Positions 8,342 to 16,619 of a stretch of DNA of 64,000 nucleotides are shown piece by piece. Source of the DNA: RHLJ01 sp965242845 (GTDB taxonomy: Bacteria; Bacteroidota; Rhodothermia; Balneolales; Balneolaceae); contig CBDETC010000003.1 of assembly GCA_965242845.1 (NCBI GenBank), positions 1,054,001-1,118,000 of the forward strand. Reading direction: 5' to 3'. Position numbers and translations under genes: made by a program. The stretch's first letter is position 1; each line of letters begins with the position of its first letter. Below the pieces are notes generated by a model, which worked only from the letters and a program-made list of their open reading frames with translations, did not search any database and was not told where the DNA came from.

Positions 8342-9383
8342 CCAAGTGAATATCCTAACACATATAACCCAGGTATCAGATGCTTCAAAAAAATGGCTGC
8401 AACCGGATAACACTGCCTTAAAAAGAGCTATTGAACAAACGGTTGATGAAAAACTCTTTAGCTTTGAAGACATCAAATTTCAGATTAGGGCTCTTAAACA
8501 ACAAATTGATGCGGGTCAGATTGAGGAATGGGCTGGGAGGGTCGGTCTAAATGAGGAGAAAAATTCAGTGGATCAAAAGGTGCTCTGCTTACATGCTGGA
8601 AATCTTCCTTTAGTAGGTTTTCAGGACGCTTTAGCAACTATTCTATCCGGCTCCGATTATTATGGCAAGCTTTCCAGGAAGGATCCTTATTTACTGCCCA
8701 CCTTTCTTGAGGCAATCAATGTAGCTATTCCAAACTCGAAGGTAATTTATTCTACTGAACTGGAAACGTTTACCGATTTGGAGTCAGATAAAGTGCTTTT
8801 TGCCGGCTCATCGACTTCAGTAGACCCGGTTAAGACCAAGTTATTCAATTTGAATGCTGTAACAGAAAATACCGAGTTTGTAATTCGAACAGCGAAGTTT
8901 TCTATGGCTTATATCACTAATGAAGAGCCAGAAATTATCACTGATTTGGTAGAGGCTATTTTTCGATATGGAGGTCAGGGGTGTAGATCGGTTGCTGTAG
9001 TAATAAGTCCAATTCGATTTAATAAATTAAAATGTCATTTTCAGGATTACATCGAGTCCTTTTGGTTAAAGAATCCACAGCTCAAAAAGCCGGAGGAAGC
9101 TCTGGCTTACCAGTTCGCTTATAACAAGGCCATCCACCGACCTCAGGCCTGGCTGGATGATTTTTTAATCCAGGAAAGTGAAAATTTCCCGGAACAGGAT
9201 TTCACACTTCATTGGATACAGGGAGGTGAATCTAAAGTAATAGAGCTTAGAGAGAAATTCGGAGCGGCAGTTCAGACTGTATATACTGCTGGAGAAAAGA
9301 TTGAGGGAGTAAAGACAGAATTCCTAAGTCGGGCTCAAACCCCGGATTTATGGTGGGAGCCGGATGGTATTGGGGTTATTTAG
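8328..9383 (+). CDS. LuxC-like acyl-CoA reductase
   Basis: A protein of up to 351 residues in the LuxC / acyl-CoA reductase family (aldehyde-dehydrogenase fold). It has 'LHAGNLPLVGFQDALATIL', a nucleotide-binding stretch around 'DKVLFAGSSTSVDP', and the catalytic-cysteine motif 'YGGQGCRSVAVV' (Cys near residue 219). It should reduce an enzyme-bound or CoA-bound acyl group to an aldehyde with NAD(P)H, using acyl groups supplied by the adjoining LuxE-like protein. Two starts are possible: TTG at 8328, overlapping luxE by 14 bases, or GTG at 8346, four bases after its stop. The 3' end lies one base from the stop of the convergent gene at 9385. Confidence 0.82.
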   Translation: MTRINQVNILTHITQVSDASKKWLQPDNTALKRAIEQTVDEKLFSFEDIKFQIRALKQQIDAGQIEEWAGRVGLNEEKNSVDQKVLCLHAGNLPLVGFQDALATILSGSDYYGKLSRKDPYLLPTFLEAINVAIPNSKVIYSTELETFTDLESDKVLFAGSSTSVDPVKTKLFNLNAVTENTEFVIRTAKFSMAYITNEEPEIITDLVEAIFRYGGQGCRSVAVVISPIRFNKLKCHFQDYIESFWLKNPQLKKPEEALAYQFAYNKAIHRPQAWLDDFLIQESENFPEQDFTLHWIQGGESKVIELREKFGAAVQTVYTAGEKIEGVKTEFLSRAQTPDLWWEPDGIGVI

Positions 9384-9384
9384 C

Positions 9385-10362
9385 TTATTCTGGTCTTTTG
9401 GGTATCGTAATACTTAAAATTTCACCAAAATTATCTTTAATGAAGGGTTGAACAGAAACATTAAGTGGAAGTACTTCTTGAGGAAGATTTAAATTGTACC
9501 CATCCAAATAACTATCAAAAATTCTTTCTACTGTATCCGATTGCGTTGATGATATTACATATCCGTCGGCAAAAAAATATGATCCATCTCTCCACCTAAT
9601 TAGGATCGTATCTGAGTTATTTCTGTAAAAATATTCCAACTCTTCACTGGAATTGCTATAGAATCTTTCATTTTTTTCTTTCAAAGTTAATTTTACTCCA
9701 GACGAGTCTAATAAAAACTGCCTAATTCTTACTCTAATATCGTATAAATTGATTGAGTATCCAGTGTTAGTTTCATTTTTGTATGTATGTAAAAGCTCCC
9801 AATTTTCAGAATCAATATTACTGGATCTATTTACTTCTACATCAATTCCATCAAAATATCTGATTCTTACATTCGATCTTGGTCGGTATTCCCAAAAAAT
9901 AGAGATATTTGGGGCTCTACCTTCAGTAAATCGGGTTTGAAAAATAACCGGTTCGAAGTCTAAGGCCAGCTCAAAGTAACCTGTACTAGCAACAATAGAA
10001 GAATCTGAGAGTACTCTGAAGAATTTGAATCTCAAAGCGGTGCCAATTGTAAAAACCCCAGAACTGTCAATATACTGGGCAGGGGCATCTACTAACCCGA
10101 ATAAGGTATCTAAGGGAACAAAAGCATCATCGACTGAATATCTTTTAGAGATAAATACACCATCCTGTAGATTTTTTTTATTCCAGGAAAATATCATGTA
10201 CCTACTATCACTAATCTCTATTGAAACAACTGAATTTTCTGGTGGTGTAGGTGAAAAGTTACTCGATTCAGGATCGTTAGGATTATTCCTCTCAAAATCA
10301 GGTGCTGTTGTACATCCAATCCAAAGTGTAACCAATCCGAAACTGTAAAGAAGAACTTTCAT
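9385..10362 (-). CDS. Lipoprotein with FN3-like domains (operon gene 5, propeller-less paralogue)
   Basis: A 325-residue lipoprotein (lipobox WIGC, lipid Cys 17) and the last gene of a five-gene minus-strand operon. Right after the Cys it has the motif APDFERNNPNDP...NFSPTPP, which aligns without gaps to the next gene upstream. The rest looks like two to three immunoglobulin/FN3-like sandwiches, with 'YMIFSWNKKNLQDGVFISKRYS', 'ISIFWEYRPRSNVRIRYF' and 'DTILIRWRDGSYFFADGYVIS' marking the typical Trp strands. It lacks the C-terminal propeller seen in its two larger paralogues. No enzymatic motif is seen. I do not recognise a named family. It ends one base from luxC. Confidence 0.75.
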   Translation of the reverse strand: MKVLLYSFGLVTLWIGCTTAPDFERNNPNDPESSNFSPTPPENSVVSIEISDSRYMIFSWNKKNLQDGVFISKRYSVDDAFVPLDTLFGLVDAPAQYIDSSGVFTIGTALRFKFFRVLSDSSIVASTGYFELALDFEPVIFQTRFTEGRAPNISIFWEYRPRSNVRIRYFDGIDVEVNRSSNIDSENWELLHTYKNETNTGYSINLYDIRVRIRQFLLDSSGVKLTLKEKNERFYSNSSEELEYFYRNNSDTILIRWRDGSYFFADGYVISSTQSDTVERIFDSYLDGYNLNLPQEVLPLNVSVQPFIKDNFGEILSITIPKRPE

Positions 10363-10363
10363 G

Positions 10364-12565
10364 CTACTCGATAACCTCGGTCCATTGCTCTTCTATTCTA
10401 AATAGCCTGAGGAATGATTCCAAACGTTGGCTACCAAAATTACTCTGACTATCGATTACAAGATTCAAGTCATCCAGATAAAGAAGATCGCCTCCAAAAA
10501 AAGTTTCGAAGGGGTTGTAGTCTATTTGGCTTACTATTTGTTCTCCATTTTCAGACTGATCAAGGATAGATAAACCTCTTGAAGTTTGTAGGATGGTGAA
10601 GTCTCTCTTATAATATGCTGCATTGGAAATATCAGCATTATACTCATCGATTATTGCTGATTGATTAAGATCTGCTCTTATGAAGCCCCGATCAGGTATC
10701 GGAAAAATTAACGTGTCCATTTGAGGGGAAGCTGTTAGTAACGGACGAAAAGAATTACCAATATTTGTTCTGAATGTGGGGCCGTTTAATACTTCTAGAC
10801 TTGAATTGTTTATAGTATGTCTTCTGATATTGAGGATGTGATTGTTAGCATCAACAGGTTGGAAATAATAAAAAACTAGCTTTTTTGTATCATAGTTGGC
10901 TTGGAAATAATAGATTTGGTTCTCAATTAATGTAGTAATTGAATTATCCGCAAAATTGTACTGCAGTTGTTTTAACTCTAATGCACCATTTAGCGGATTG
11001 TTGACCTGCGCATTTATCAAAATGGATTCATCATTGTAGAGGAATACAATATCAAGAGCATTATCCAGATTAGGAATAGTAATGACTTCTTCTAGCTGTT
11101 CCTGATCGACATCATATAAGTATAAATTTTCAATATCACCTATTGGACTATATACTATGAATTTGTTCCCTTCTTCGTTCATGGAGAGAACTTGAACTCT
11201 TGAAAGAGATAGGCCGATAGAAGAGGTGTTAAAACTTGATAGGTCGAGAAAATTAATTTCTTTTTGGGGATTACCGCCTCTTTCTACAACGTATATAAGC
11301 TTATTTCTACTTTTAGAATAGACAATATTTTCGGCTCTACCAGCATTTGTTGGCAAAGTAATAACAGGAAGGAGTGTTGGTTTAAAGTGCAGAGAAAGTG
11401 GAGGAGAATCATCGGAAAGGTCAGCTCTCACTTTATAGGTATAGATGGTGTTTATATCCAGATTTGTGTCAGTAAACACGCTGTCAGAATTTTGAAGCAC
11501 GCCAATTACATTGAATGGTCCATTATTGCTGCTTCTGAGTATTTCTTTTTCTCTCCTAAACCTCGAATCATTTTCTTTTACTATTAGATCAACAGTTGCC
11601 GCAGTATTGTTAACTGTTGATTGTACAATGGTTGGTGGAGCAATATTAGTAAGACTAATAGAATTTGATCCAATTGTTGGACTGTTTAGACTATTTGAAA
11701 CAGCACGCAATTTTGTCCTGAGTACATCATTTCTTTGAAAATCAAATTCGATAATTTCCTGAGTAGTATTTTCAGGAAGCTGTCTCTCGATGGCTGTAAT
11801 TCCATTGACTTCGAGAGAAAGAATAAATTGATCTTCAAATGAAGAATTGTCTTCCCATGTCACTAACAACGAATCGGTTGATTGTAACGTTTGTTCCAAA
11901 GCAGAAGGAGTAGCGACGTCTAGCAGTAAAGTAGCCGGGATAAGTGTAGTAGTATCTCCCTCATAAACTGAAAAAGGGAAGACCCGGTATTCCTGACTAA
12001 ATCCATCTTCTGGGATAGGTACGTCGATAGAGTTTACTTCTGGGCTAGTGATAGTTACAAATTTTTCCTCGGTTATAAGATCAGATTCTCTTGTTATAAG
12101 AAAGCCATTTTTATACCGCAGCGATGCGGACCAGGAAAGAGAAATGTTATTTAAATTTCGATTTAACTCTGCTTCTAGAGATTGCATAGAACCGAAGTCA
12201 ATTCCAAAAGTAAGTGCGTTAGATTCCAAAGTATCTTTAGCAGAGACGACCCTGTAAGAAGTGGGGTAGCCAAACTCTTTAGTCGAGTCTATATACTGGA
12301 CTGAATTTACAGGGAGCACAGCTGCTAATTCATAAGGCCGCTCACCAATTTTTTTATAAATATTATAAGAGGTCTCAAATTGAGTATTGTCGCTCCAAAC
12401 TAATGTGATGTTCCCGTCTTCATCAAAGTTATAGAATGGTCTGTTAGGGCGATTAGGGATAAAATTGTCACCCTTTGGATCATTGGGATTATCCCTGTCA
12501 AATTCTGGAGCAGTGCTACAACCCAAGATGAGAATAAGGAGAGTAAAATATATACTCGGTTTCAT
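10364..12565 (-). CDS. Lipoprotein with FN3-like repeats and beta-propeller (operon gene 4)
   Basis: A 733-residue lipoprotein (lipobox ILGC, Cys 16). The mature N-terminus carries APEFDRDNPNDPKGDNFIP, possibly an acidic metal-binding or tether loop. About four FN3-like domains follow (roughly 35-400), e.g. 'ITLVWSDNTQFETSYNIYKK', 'ISLSWSASLRYKNGFLI' and 'LLVTWEDNSSFEDQFIL'. From about 405 there are repeating four-stranded units ('LIYVVERGG...INFLDLSS', 'KFIVYSPIGD..LYLYDVDQ', 'ILINAQVNN') that read as a six- to seven-bladed propeller. It is close to translationally coupled: the ATG abuts the stop of the PEGA-like gene (12565), and the next gene starts two bases on. Function unknown; probably a periplasm- or surface-facing binding protein. 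Confidence 0.75.
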   Translation of the reverse strand: MKPSIYFTLLILILGCSTAPEFDRDNPNDPKGDNFIPNRPNRPFYNFDEDGNITLVWSDNTQFETSYNIYKKIGERPYELAAVLPVNSVQYIDSTKEFGYPTSYRVVSAKDTLESNALTFGIDFGSMQSLEAELNRNLNNISLSWSASLRYKNGFLITRESDLITEEKFVTITSPEVNSIDVPIPEDGFSQEYRVFPFSVYEGDTTTLIPATLLLDVATPSALEQTLQSTDSLLVTWEDNSSFEDQFILSLEVNGITAIERQLPENTTQEIIEFDFQRNDVLRTKLRAVSNSLNSPTIGSNSISLTNIAPPTIVQSTVNNTAATVDLIVKENDSRFRREKEILRSSNNGPFNVIGVLQNSDSVFTDTNLDINTIYTYKVRADLSDDSPPLSLHFKPTLLPVITLPTNAGRAENIVYSKSRNKLIYVVERGGNPQKEINFLDLSSFNTSSIGLSLSRVQVLSMNEEGNKFIVYSPIGDIENLYLYDVDQEQLEEVITIPNLDNALDIVFLYNDESILINAQVNNPLNGALELKQLQYNFADNSITTLIENQIYYFQANYDTKKLVFYYFQPVDANNHILNIRRHTINNSSLEVLNGPTFRTNIGNSFRPLLTASPQMDTLIFPIPDRGFIRADLNQSAIIDEYNADISNAAYYKRDFTILQTSRGLSILDQSENGEQIVSQIDYNPFETFFGGDLLYLDDLNLVIDSQSNFGSQRLESFLRLFRIEEQWTEVIE

Positions 12566-13557
12566 CAGAAATTAATTTTCATTGTAATTTCTGTATGCAC
12601 ACCTTGAGGTAATTCTCCAGCATTGATGTAAAAATCCAGGTCGCGTTTTTCCCGAAAACCACCTTTAGGTTCGGTAGTCCAGGCATCAAAAAAATGTATT
12701 CCGTAAGCCAAACCCGTTATTAAGAGAAAAAGATTTCTCTCTCTCTTGATATCATCTGCAGCCCTTAACTTGGTTTCTATTTGATTACCCAAAGAGTTAG
12801 CGTCTCGCTCAGAATCCGATTTTTCATATAGAAAAATCAACTGATTGATGTCGTCTATTTCGGAGTTATACTGCACCTGAGTGCTTATAGATTTAAAAAG
12901 CAGAGGATAAAAAACTCCAGCGGCTACAGCACTTCTGATATAATTCTTTTTATAAAATTGGCTTACACCGGGAGCAAATGAAAGTAGCCTATTAGTATTT
13001 CTGCTGGGCCTTGTATAGTGCTCATACACTTTCATAAAAGGAAGACCATTTACTCTCAATCCTTTGCTTTTATAATTTGGATTCTCTATTTCAATCCAGC
13101 TACCACCTTCGGGAAGGTCAATGGCTGCAAATCCTTTGCCTAAAAGTTCTCCTCTATAGTAAATTTCAGAATCGCTATCGGTAAGTATAAAAGCATTTAG
13201 CCCAAAGTACTCTCTAGAAGCATAATTGTCCTGTACTGAAGAGATTGCGATTCGTTCATCTGGAAAATTTACTTCAATTGTTTTTGGAATAATCTCCAGA
13301 ACATAAACCTCTCTGGTAATCTTAGGGCTAAGGGGAATATTAAACTCAAAAGTGTGTGTTCCTTCCTCCAACTCTAGGGAATCGCCACTTGCAAGCACTG
13401 TGTCTTTACTAAAATCATAATCAATAACTACAAGAACAGAATCAGTATTGAATTTAAAGATTACATATCCAGTTTTTTTTTCTTGTGCTTGACTAGAGAA
13501 AGAGATCAGCAAGATGAACGAAAGTAGAAAGCTATTTTTTTTTAATATAGAGCCCAT
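12565..13557 (-). CDS. Exported PEGA-like / DUF5683-like membrane protein (operon gene 3)
   Basis: A 330-residue protein with an uncleaved or cleavable signal ('FLLSFILLISFSSQAQ'). Beta-rich segments at about 28-100 and 115-170 resemble PEGA domains, with 'LELEEGTHTFEFNIP' and 'GKGFAAIDLPEGGSWIEIENP' as the pattern of residues before each turn. Then comes 'LLSFAPGVSQFYKKNYIRSAVAAGVFYPLLF', given here in two parts: PGVSQFYKKNYIRSAV and a hydrophobic helix. This matches the PGxGQxYxxxxxKG pattern of DUF5683-like proteins. A second helix is 'LFLLITGLAYGIHFFDAW'. It ends in EITMKINF, an aromatic-terminal beta strand. It is a clear paralogue of operon gene 1, overlapping its upstream neighbour by 16 bases. 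Likely a scaffold in the envelope; this is inference. Confidence 0.72.
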   Translation of the reverse strand: MGSILKKNSFLLSFILLISFSSQAQEKKTGYVIFKFNTDSVLVVIDYDFSKDTVLASGDSLELEEGTHTFEFNIPLSPKITREVYVLEIIPKTIEVNFPDERIAISSVQDNYASREYFGLNAFILTDSDSEIYYRGELLGKGFAAIDLPEGGSWIEIENPNYKSKGLRVNGLPFMKVYEHYTRPSRNTNRLLSFAPGVSQFYKKNYIRSAVAAGVFYPLLFKSISTQVQYNSEIDDINQLIFLYEKSDSERDANSLGNQIETKLRAADDIKRERNLFLLITGLAYGIHFFDAWTTEPKGGFREKRDLDFYINAGELPQGVHTEITMKINF

Positions 13558-15551
13558 TCTTCTTTGAATTTTAGAATTGCGAATTCTCTGGCAAATAATA
13601 AATAGAGCTTGGTTGCGTCATGGTTAAGATAAGTCCGAAGAAGTTCTGAATCATTCTCTTCATTGGATTTATAGTAAACTATAGGTTGTATTTCATCATT
13701 TAACCTACATTCGATACTATACTGCGTAGCACCAAACTGAGAAAGAGAGCGATAGGAAAAACAAACTTCACTACTATTATATGCAGGACTTACATCTATT
13801 CTATCTGAGGAACTTGATGTCCTCGTATCATAAAGGAACTCCGGATCAGATTCAGTATCGATATTGACTATGATATATTTTTCATCATCAAACACATAGA
13901 TGCTAGACTCATGGTTCGAAAACTTTATATCGTAAGAATTTCCGGAGAGCCTGGTTTCAAATTTCGGTGACTTGGAACCAATATCTAAGTCATAAACAAT
14001 AAAGTGCACAAAATCAGAAGCCGGTTCTCGAAAGAAAACAAAAATTCTATTCTCGTTTTTATCATAGAGAATTCTTGCTGAATGAGGATAAATATTCTCA
14101 ATCTCAAATAACGCCTCATGGCTTTCTGTTTGAAAATTATAAAGGAAGATTCTAAGTGCAGAAGAAACCGCATTATCTACCGCCATATAAATTAAAGATT
14201 GATCTGAATGGAATTCGAAATCAAAAATTTGAAAAGTTTGTGATGTAACTAAACTTTCCTCGATTATGTAATTCAACCTTAGACTGGTAATTTCCCAACC
14301 TTTTATAGAAGCTTTAGAATCAGCAAAATATATCTCTGAATTAAAGTCATAATTCTGAGGCGGAAACTTTCCAATTCTCTTGTTAGGAAAATTTGGGTAT
14401 GAATAGAATCTATAGTCTTCAGTAGAAGTATTGATTAAAATATCTTCTATCGAGGTATTTGATGCTGCATAAAAAAGACCACTTACAGTGTCAACATCAA
14501 TAAGAATATCATTTAGTCCATGATAGAAAATATCAAATCGATTAATATCCTGGATTCTTTTCATAAGGATAAACTTCTGAGCTTTTGGATTGCTTGAGTA
14601 GCTTCCTCTTCTACCCCGAAGTGTAGTTGTGTAGCTATGACTGGTGTTCAGGTTTTCAACCTGCAGAGGAGAATTAAATAAAAGATTTTGCTCGTCAAGA
14701 AATATCTCCCCATTCGAGTTGGTGATAGTTAGATCATAGCTATCATAATACAGAGTGTCCCTTTCAGCCATTAAAAGTAAACTATCTCCTCTATTTATTG
14801 TCATCTCTAAAGAACTTGCATTAATACTAGCTATTTCCAATCTCTTGTTAAAACTCTGGTTAGTATAATCCTCATTAAAAGGAATTAGCTTACTTTCCGA
14901 AAAATCATTGAATAATTTATAGTAAAACTTGGTCGAGTTTGAAGATACATCTAATGGATGATTGAAAAGAGCAGGAGAACTTTCTGTTGTATAAATTGAA
15001 GCCAAAGAAGCCCCTTCTGTCTCTAGGAATACTTCAACTCCTATTTCCTCATCGCTAACAACAGAGACAATAATTTCATATGCAGGATCTTGTATAAAAG
15101 GGTGCCTTCTTACTTGGGAATAAGCCTGAGGTATATTCTCGGAAAACTCAATAGACACAAAATCAGAATAGGCAACACCATCTAATTGTTCGAAATAGGC
15201 TCTAACCTTAAACAAATAATTAAATACCTCAGGATTATAGGCTTCGTCATAGGTATATCTAATTCGATCGGTTTTTGAGATTTTTTTTCTCAGCTCAAAA
15301 GAATTGGTATCACTAAGTGATACATAAACTTCAAAACCAGTGATTCCATCCAGTTTACTACGGTCATAATTCCATTCTAATCTTAAATACTCTTCACTTG
15401 AAAAGGTATCGAGAGAATTAATGGTTGGTTCAAGGGGACGATACCCAAGCGAAAATGGGTCTAGCTCATTAATTGTATCTACACTCGGTAAATCTCTACA
15501 ACCAAACAATACAACTATTATGCATATATATATGGAAACGGAATTCATCAA
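13542..15551 (-). CDS. Lipoprotein with FN3-like domain and beta-propeller (operon gene 2)
   Basis: A 669-residue lipoprotein (lipobox LFGC, Cys 18). After the Cys it reads LPSVDTINELDPFSLGYRP, which lines up position for position with the NPNDP motif of operon genes 4 and 5 but is degenerate. An FN3-like domain follows ('YLRLEWNYDRSKLDGITGF..YVS', about 53-130), then two less clear beta domains. From about 335 there are propeller-like repeats ('SLIYMAVDNAVSSALRIFLY', 'NRIFVFFREPASDFVHFIVY', 'SSIYVFDDEKYIIVNID'). No catalytic motif is seen. It overlaps operon gene 1 by four bases and gene 3 by 16, so the proteins are probably made in fixed ratio. Family not recognised. Confidence 0.74.
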   Translation of the reverse strand: MMNSVSIYICIIVVLFGCRDLPSVDTINELDPFSLGYRPLEPTINSLDTFSSEEYLRLEWNYDRSKLDGITGFEVYVSLSDTNSFELRKKISKTDRIRYTYDEAYNPEVFNYLFKVRAYFEQLDGVAYSDFVSIEFSENIPQAYSQVRRHPFIQDPAYEIIVSVVSDEEIGVEVFLETEGASLASIYTTESSPALFNHPLDVSSNSTKFYYKLFNDFSESKLIPFNEDYTNQSFNKRLEIASINASSLEMTINRGDSLLLMAERDTLYYDSYDLTITNSNGEIFLDEQNLLFNSPLQVENLNTSHSYTTTLRGRRGSYSSNPKAQKFILMKRIQDINRFDIFYHGLNDILIDVDTVSGLFYAASNTSIEDILINTSTEDYRFYSYPNFPNKRIGKFPPQNYDFNSEIYFADSKASIKGWEITSLRLNYIIEESLVTSQTFQIFDFEFHSDQSLIYMAVDNAVSSALRIFLYNFQTESHEALFEIENIYPHSARILYDKNENRIFVFFREPASDFVHFIVYDLDIGSKSPKFETRLSGNSYDIKFSNHESSIYVFDDEKYIIVNIDTESDPEFLYDTRTSSSSDRIDVSPAYNSSEVCFSYRSLSQFGATQYSIECRLNDEIQPIVYYKSNEENDSELLRTYLNHDATKLYLLFAREFAILKFKEEWALY

Positions 15552-16537
15552 AAATTCACTGCTAAAGTAAGTTTAGGTAATGTTTGATTGTATAATGGAT
15601 TAGTTTCAACAACAACTCTGGGTTGTAGTTGCGTAGAATTCTTGTACCCATCTTTAGGCTTTTGAAAACTATCAAATAACGAATAGGCATACACCAAAAC
15701 AGCTCCAATAGCTAAAGCTCTAGTAGTATTATTAGTTTGTTGCATGTCATCAAGTGTAGATTCTGCTCTAAGTCTTAATGTTCTTGCATCTGCTACAGTT
15801 CTAGCAGCAAGGTACTCATCGAACTGGGCATTAAATAACCCCTTTTGTTCTGAGTACAATTCATCAGATTGAACAGCGGCAATTCCAAGTCCTAAAACAC
15901 CAGTTAAAAAAATGCCAGCTTTTAGATATTGTTGCTTTCTAACCTGTCCGAAACCTGGAATGATATTTAAAGGACGAAGATGTTTCGAAGGTTCCTGATT
16001 GAATCTTGTAAACTCCAGTAATTCAAGTGAGCTTACTTCAATTTTTGAAGTCAAAGAGCCGTGAGTAGGGTGTACAATCTTTAGTCTATAAAAACCATTT
16101 GGGATAAATAACTCAGAATAGTGAGTTCCAATTTGCTCGTCATTTAAAAAGATAACTGATTCTTCATCGGTTAATATTTGTACATTCTTTTCACTTTGGA
16201 TGGTATAGAAACTCGATTTAGGAGAGCGTGGATAAAAAGAAATAAAAACATTGTTTTTTAAGGTATCCGAAGCTGGAATATCCAGCTCAAAGGAATAGTC
16301 ATCGATAAATCTTCCGACGATTGTGATTTCTTGTTTTCCCGAAGGCAACTCAATGGTGAGGCTTGATTCAGCAAACACTGCATTAGGAACATCATTGCCA
16401 ATGATTAGATAAAATTCTTCCAGATTTGTATCTAATACTAAAGTCCCGAAAAAGAGAGAATCTCTTTCTTGCGCATAAAGCATTTCTAGACTTATAAAAG
16501 CACAAAAAAAGAAAATAAATAGGCTTATCTTCGACAT
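15548..16537 (-). CDS. Exported PEGA-like / DUF5683-like membrane protein (operon gene 1)
   Basis: I start this gene at ATG 16537, giving 329 residues, because that ATG gives a clean signal peptide (MSKISLFIFFFCAFISLEML, then YAQ); a longer frame to 16591 adds a non-signal extension. Two PEGA-like beta domains follow, the second with 'ESVIFLNDEQIGTHYSELFI' and 'NGFYRLKIVHPTHG', typical of PEGA spacing. Next is 'IIPGFGQVRKQQYLKAGIFL' and a hydrophobic helix, the DUF5683-like PGxGQ signature, then a second helix ('RALAIGAVLVYAYSLFDSF'). The C-terminus is LTLAVNF. It is the first gene of the operon and divergent from leuS, with a shared 82-base promoter region. It is a paralogue of operon gene 3. 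Role unknown. Confidence 0.74.
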   Translation of the reverse strand: MSKISLFIFFFCAFISLEMLYAQERDSLFFGTLVLDTNLEEFYLIIGNDVPNAVFAESSLTIELPSGKQEITIVGRFIDDYSFELDIPASDTLKNNVFISFYPRSPKSSFYTIQSEKNVQILTDEESVIFLNDEQIGTHYSELFIPNGFYRLKIVHPTHGSLTSKIEVSSLELLEFTRFNQEPSKHLRPLNIIPGFGQVRKQQYLKAGIFLTGVLGLGIAAVQSDELYSEQKGLFNAQFDEYLAARTVADARTLRLRAESTLDDMQQTNNTTRALAIGAVLVYAYSLFDSFQKPKDGYKNSTQLQPRVVVETNPLYNQTLPKLTLAVNF

Positions 16538-16619
16538 TCTTTTTTGAATAGAGATATTGGCTGCAAACGTATCAATTAACGAATGTACCAATAATATAAA
16601 ACAACTATATAAAAGGTAA

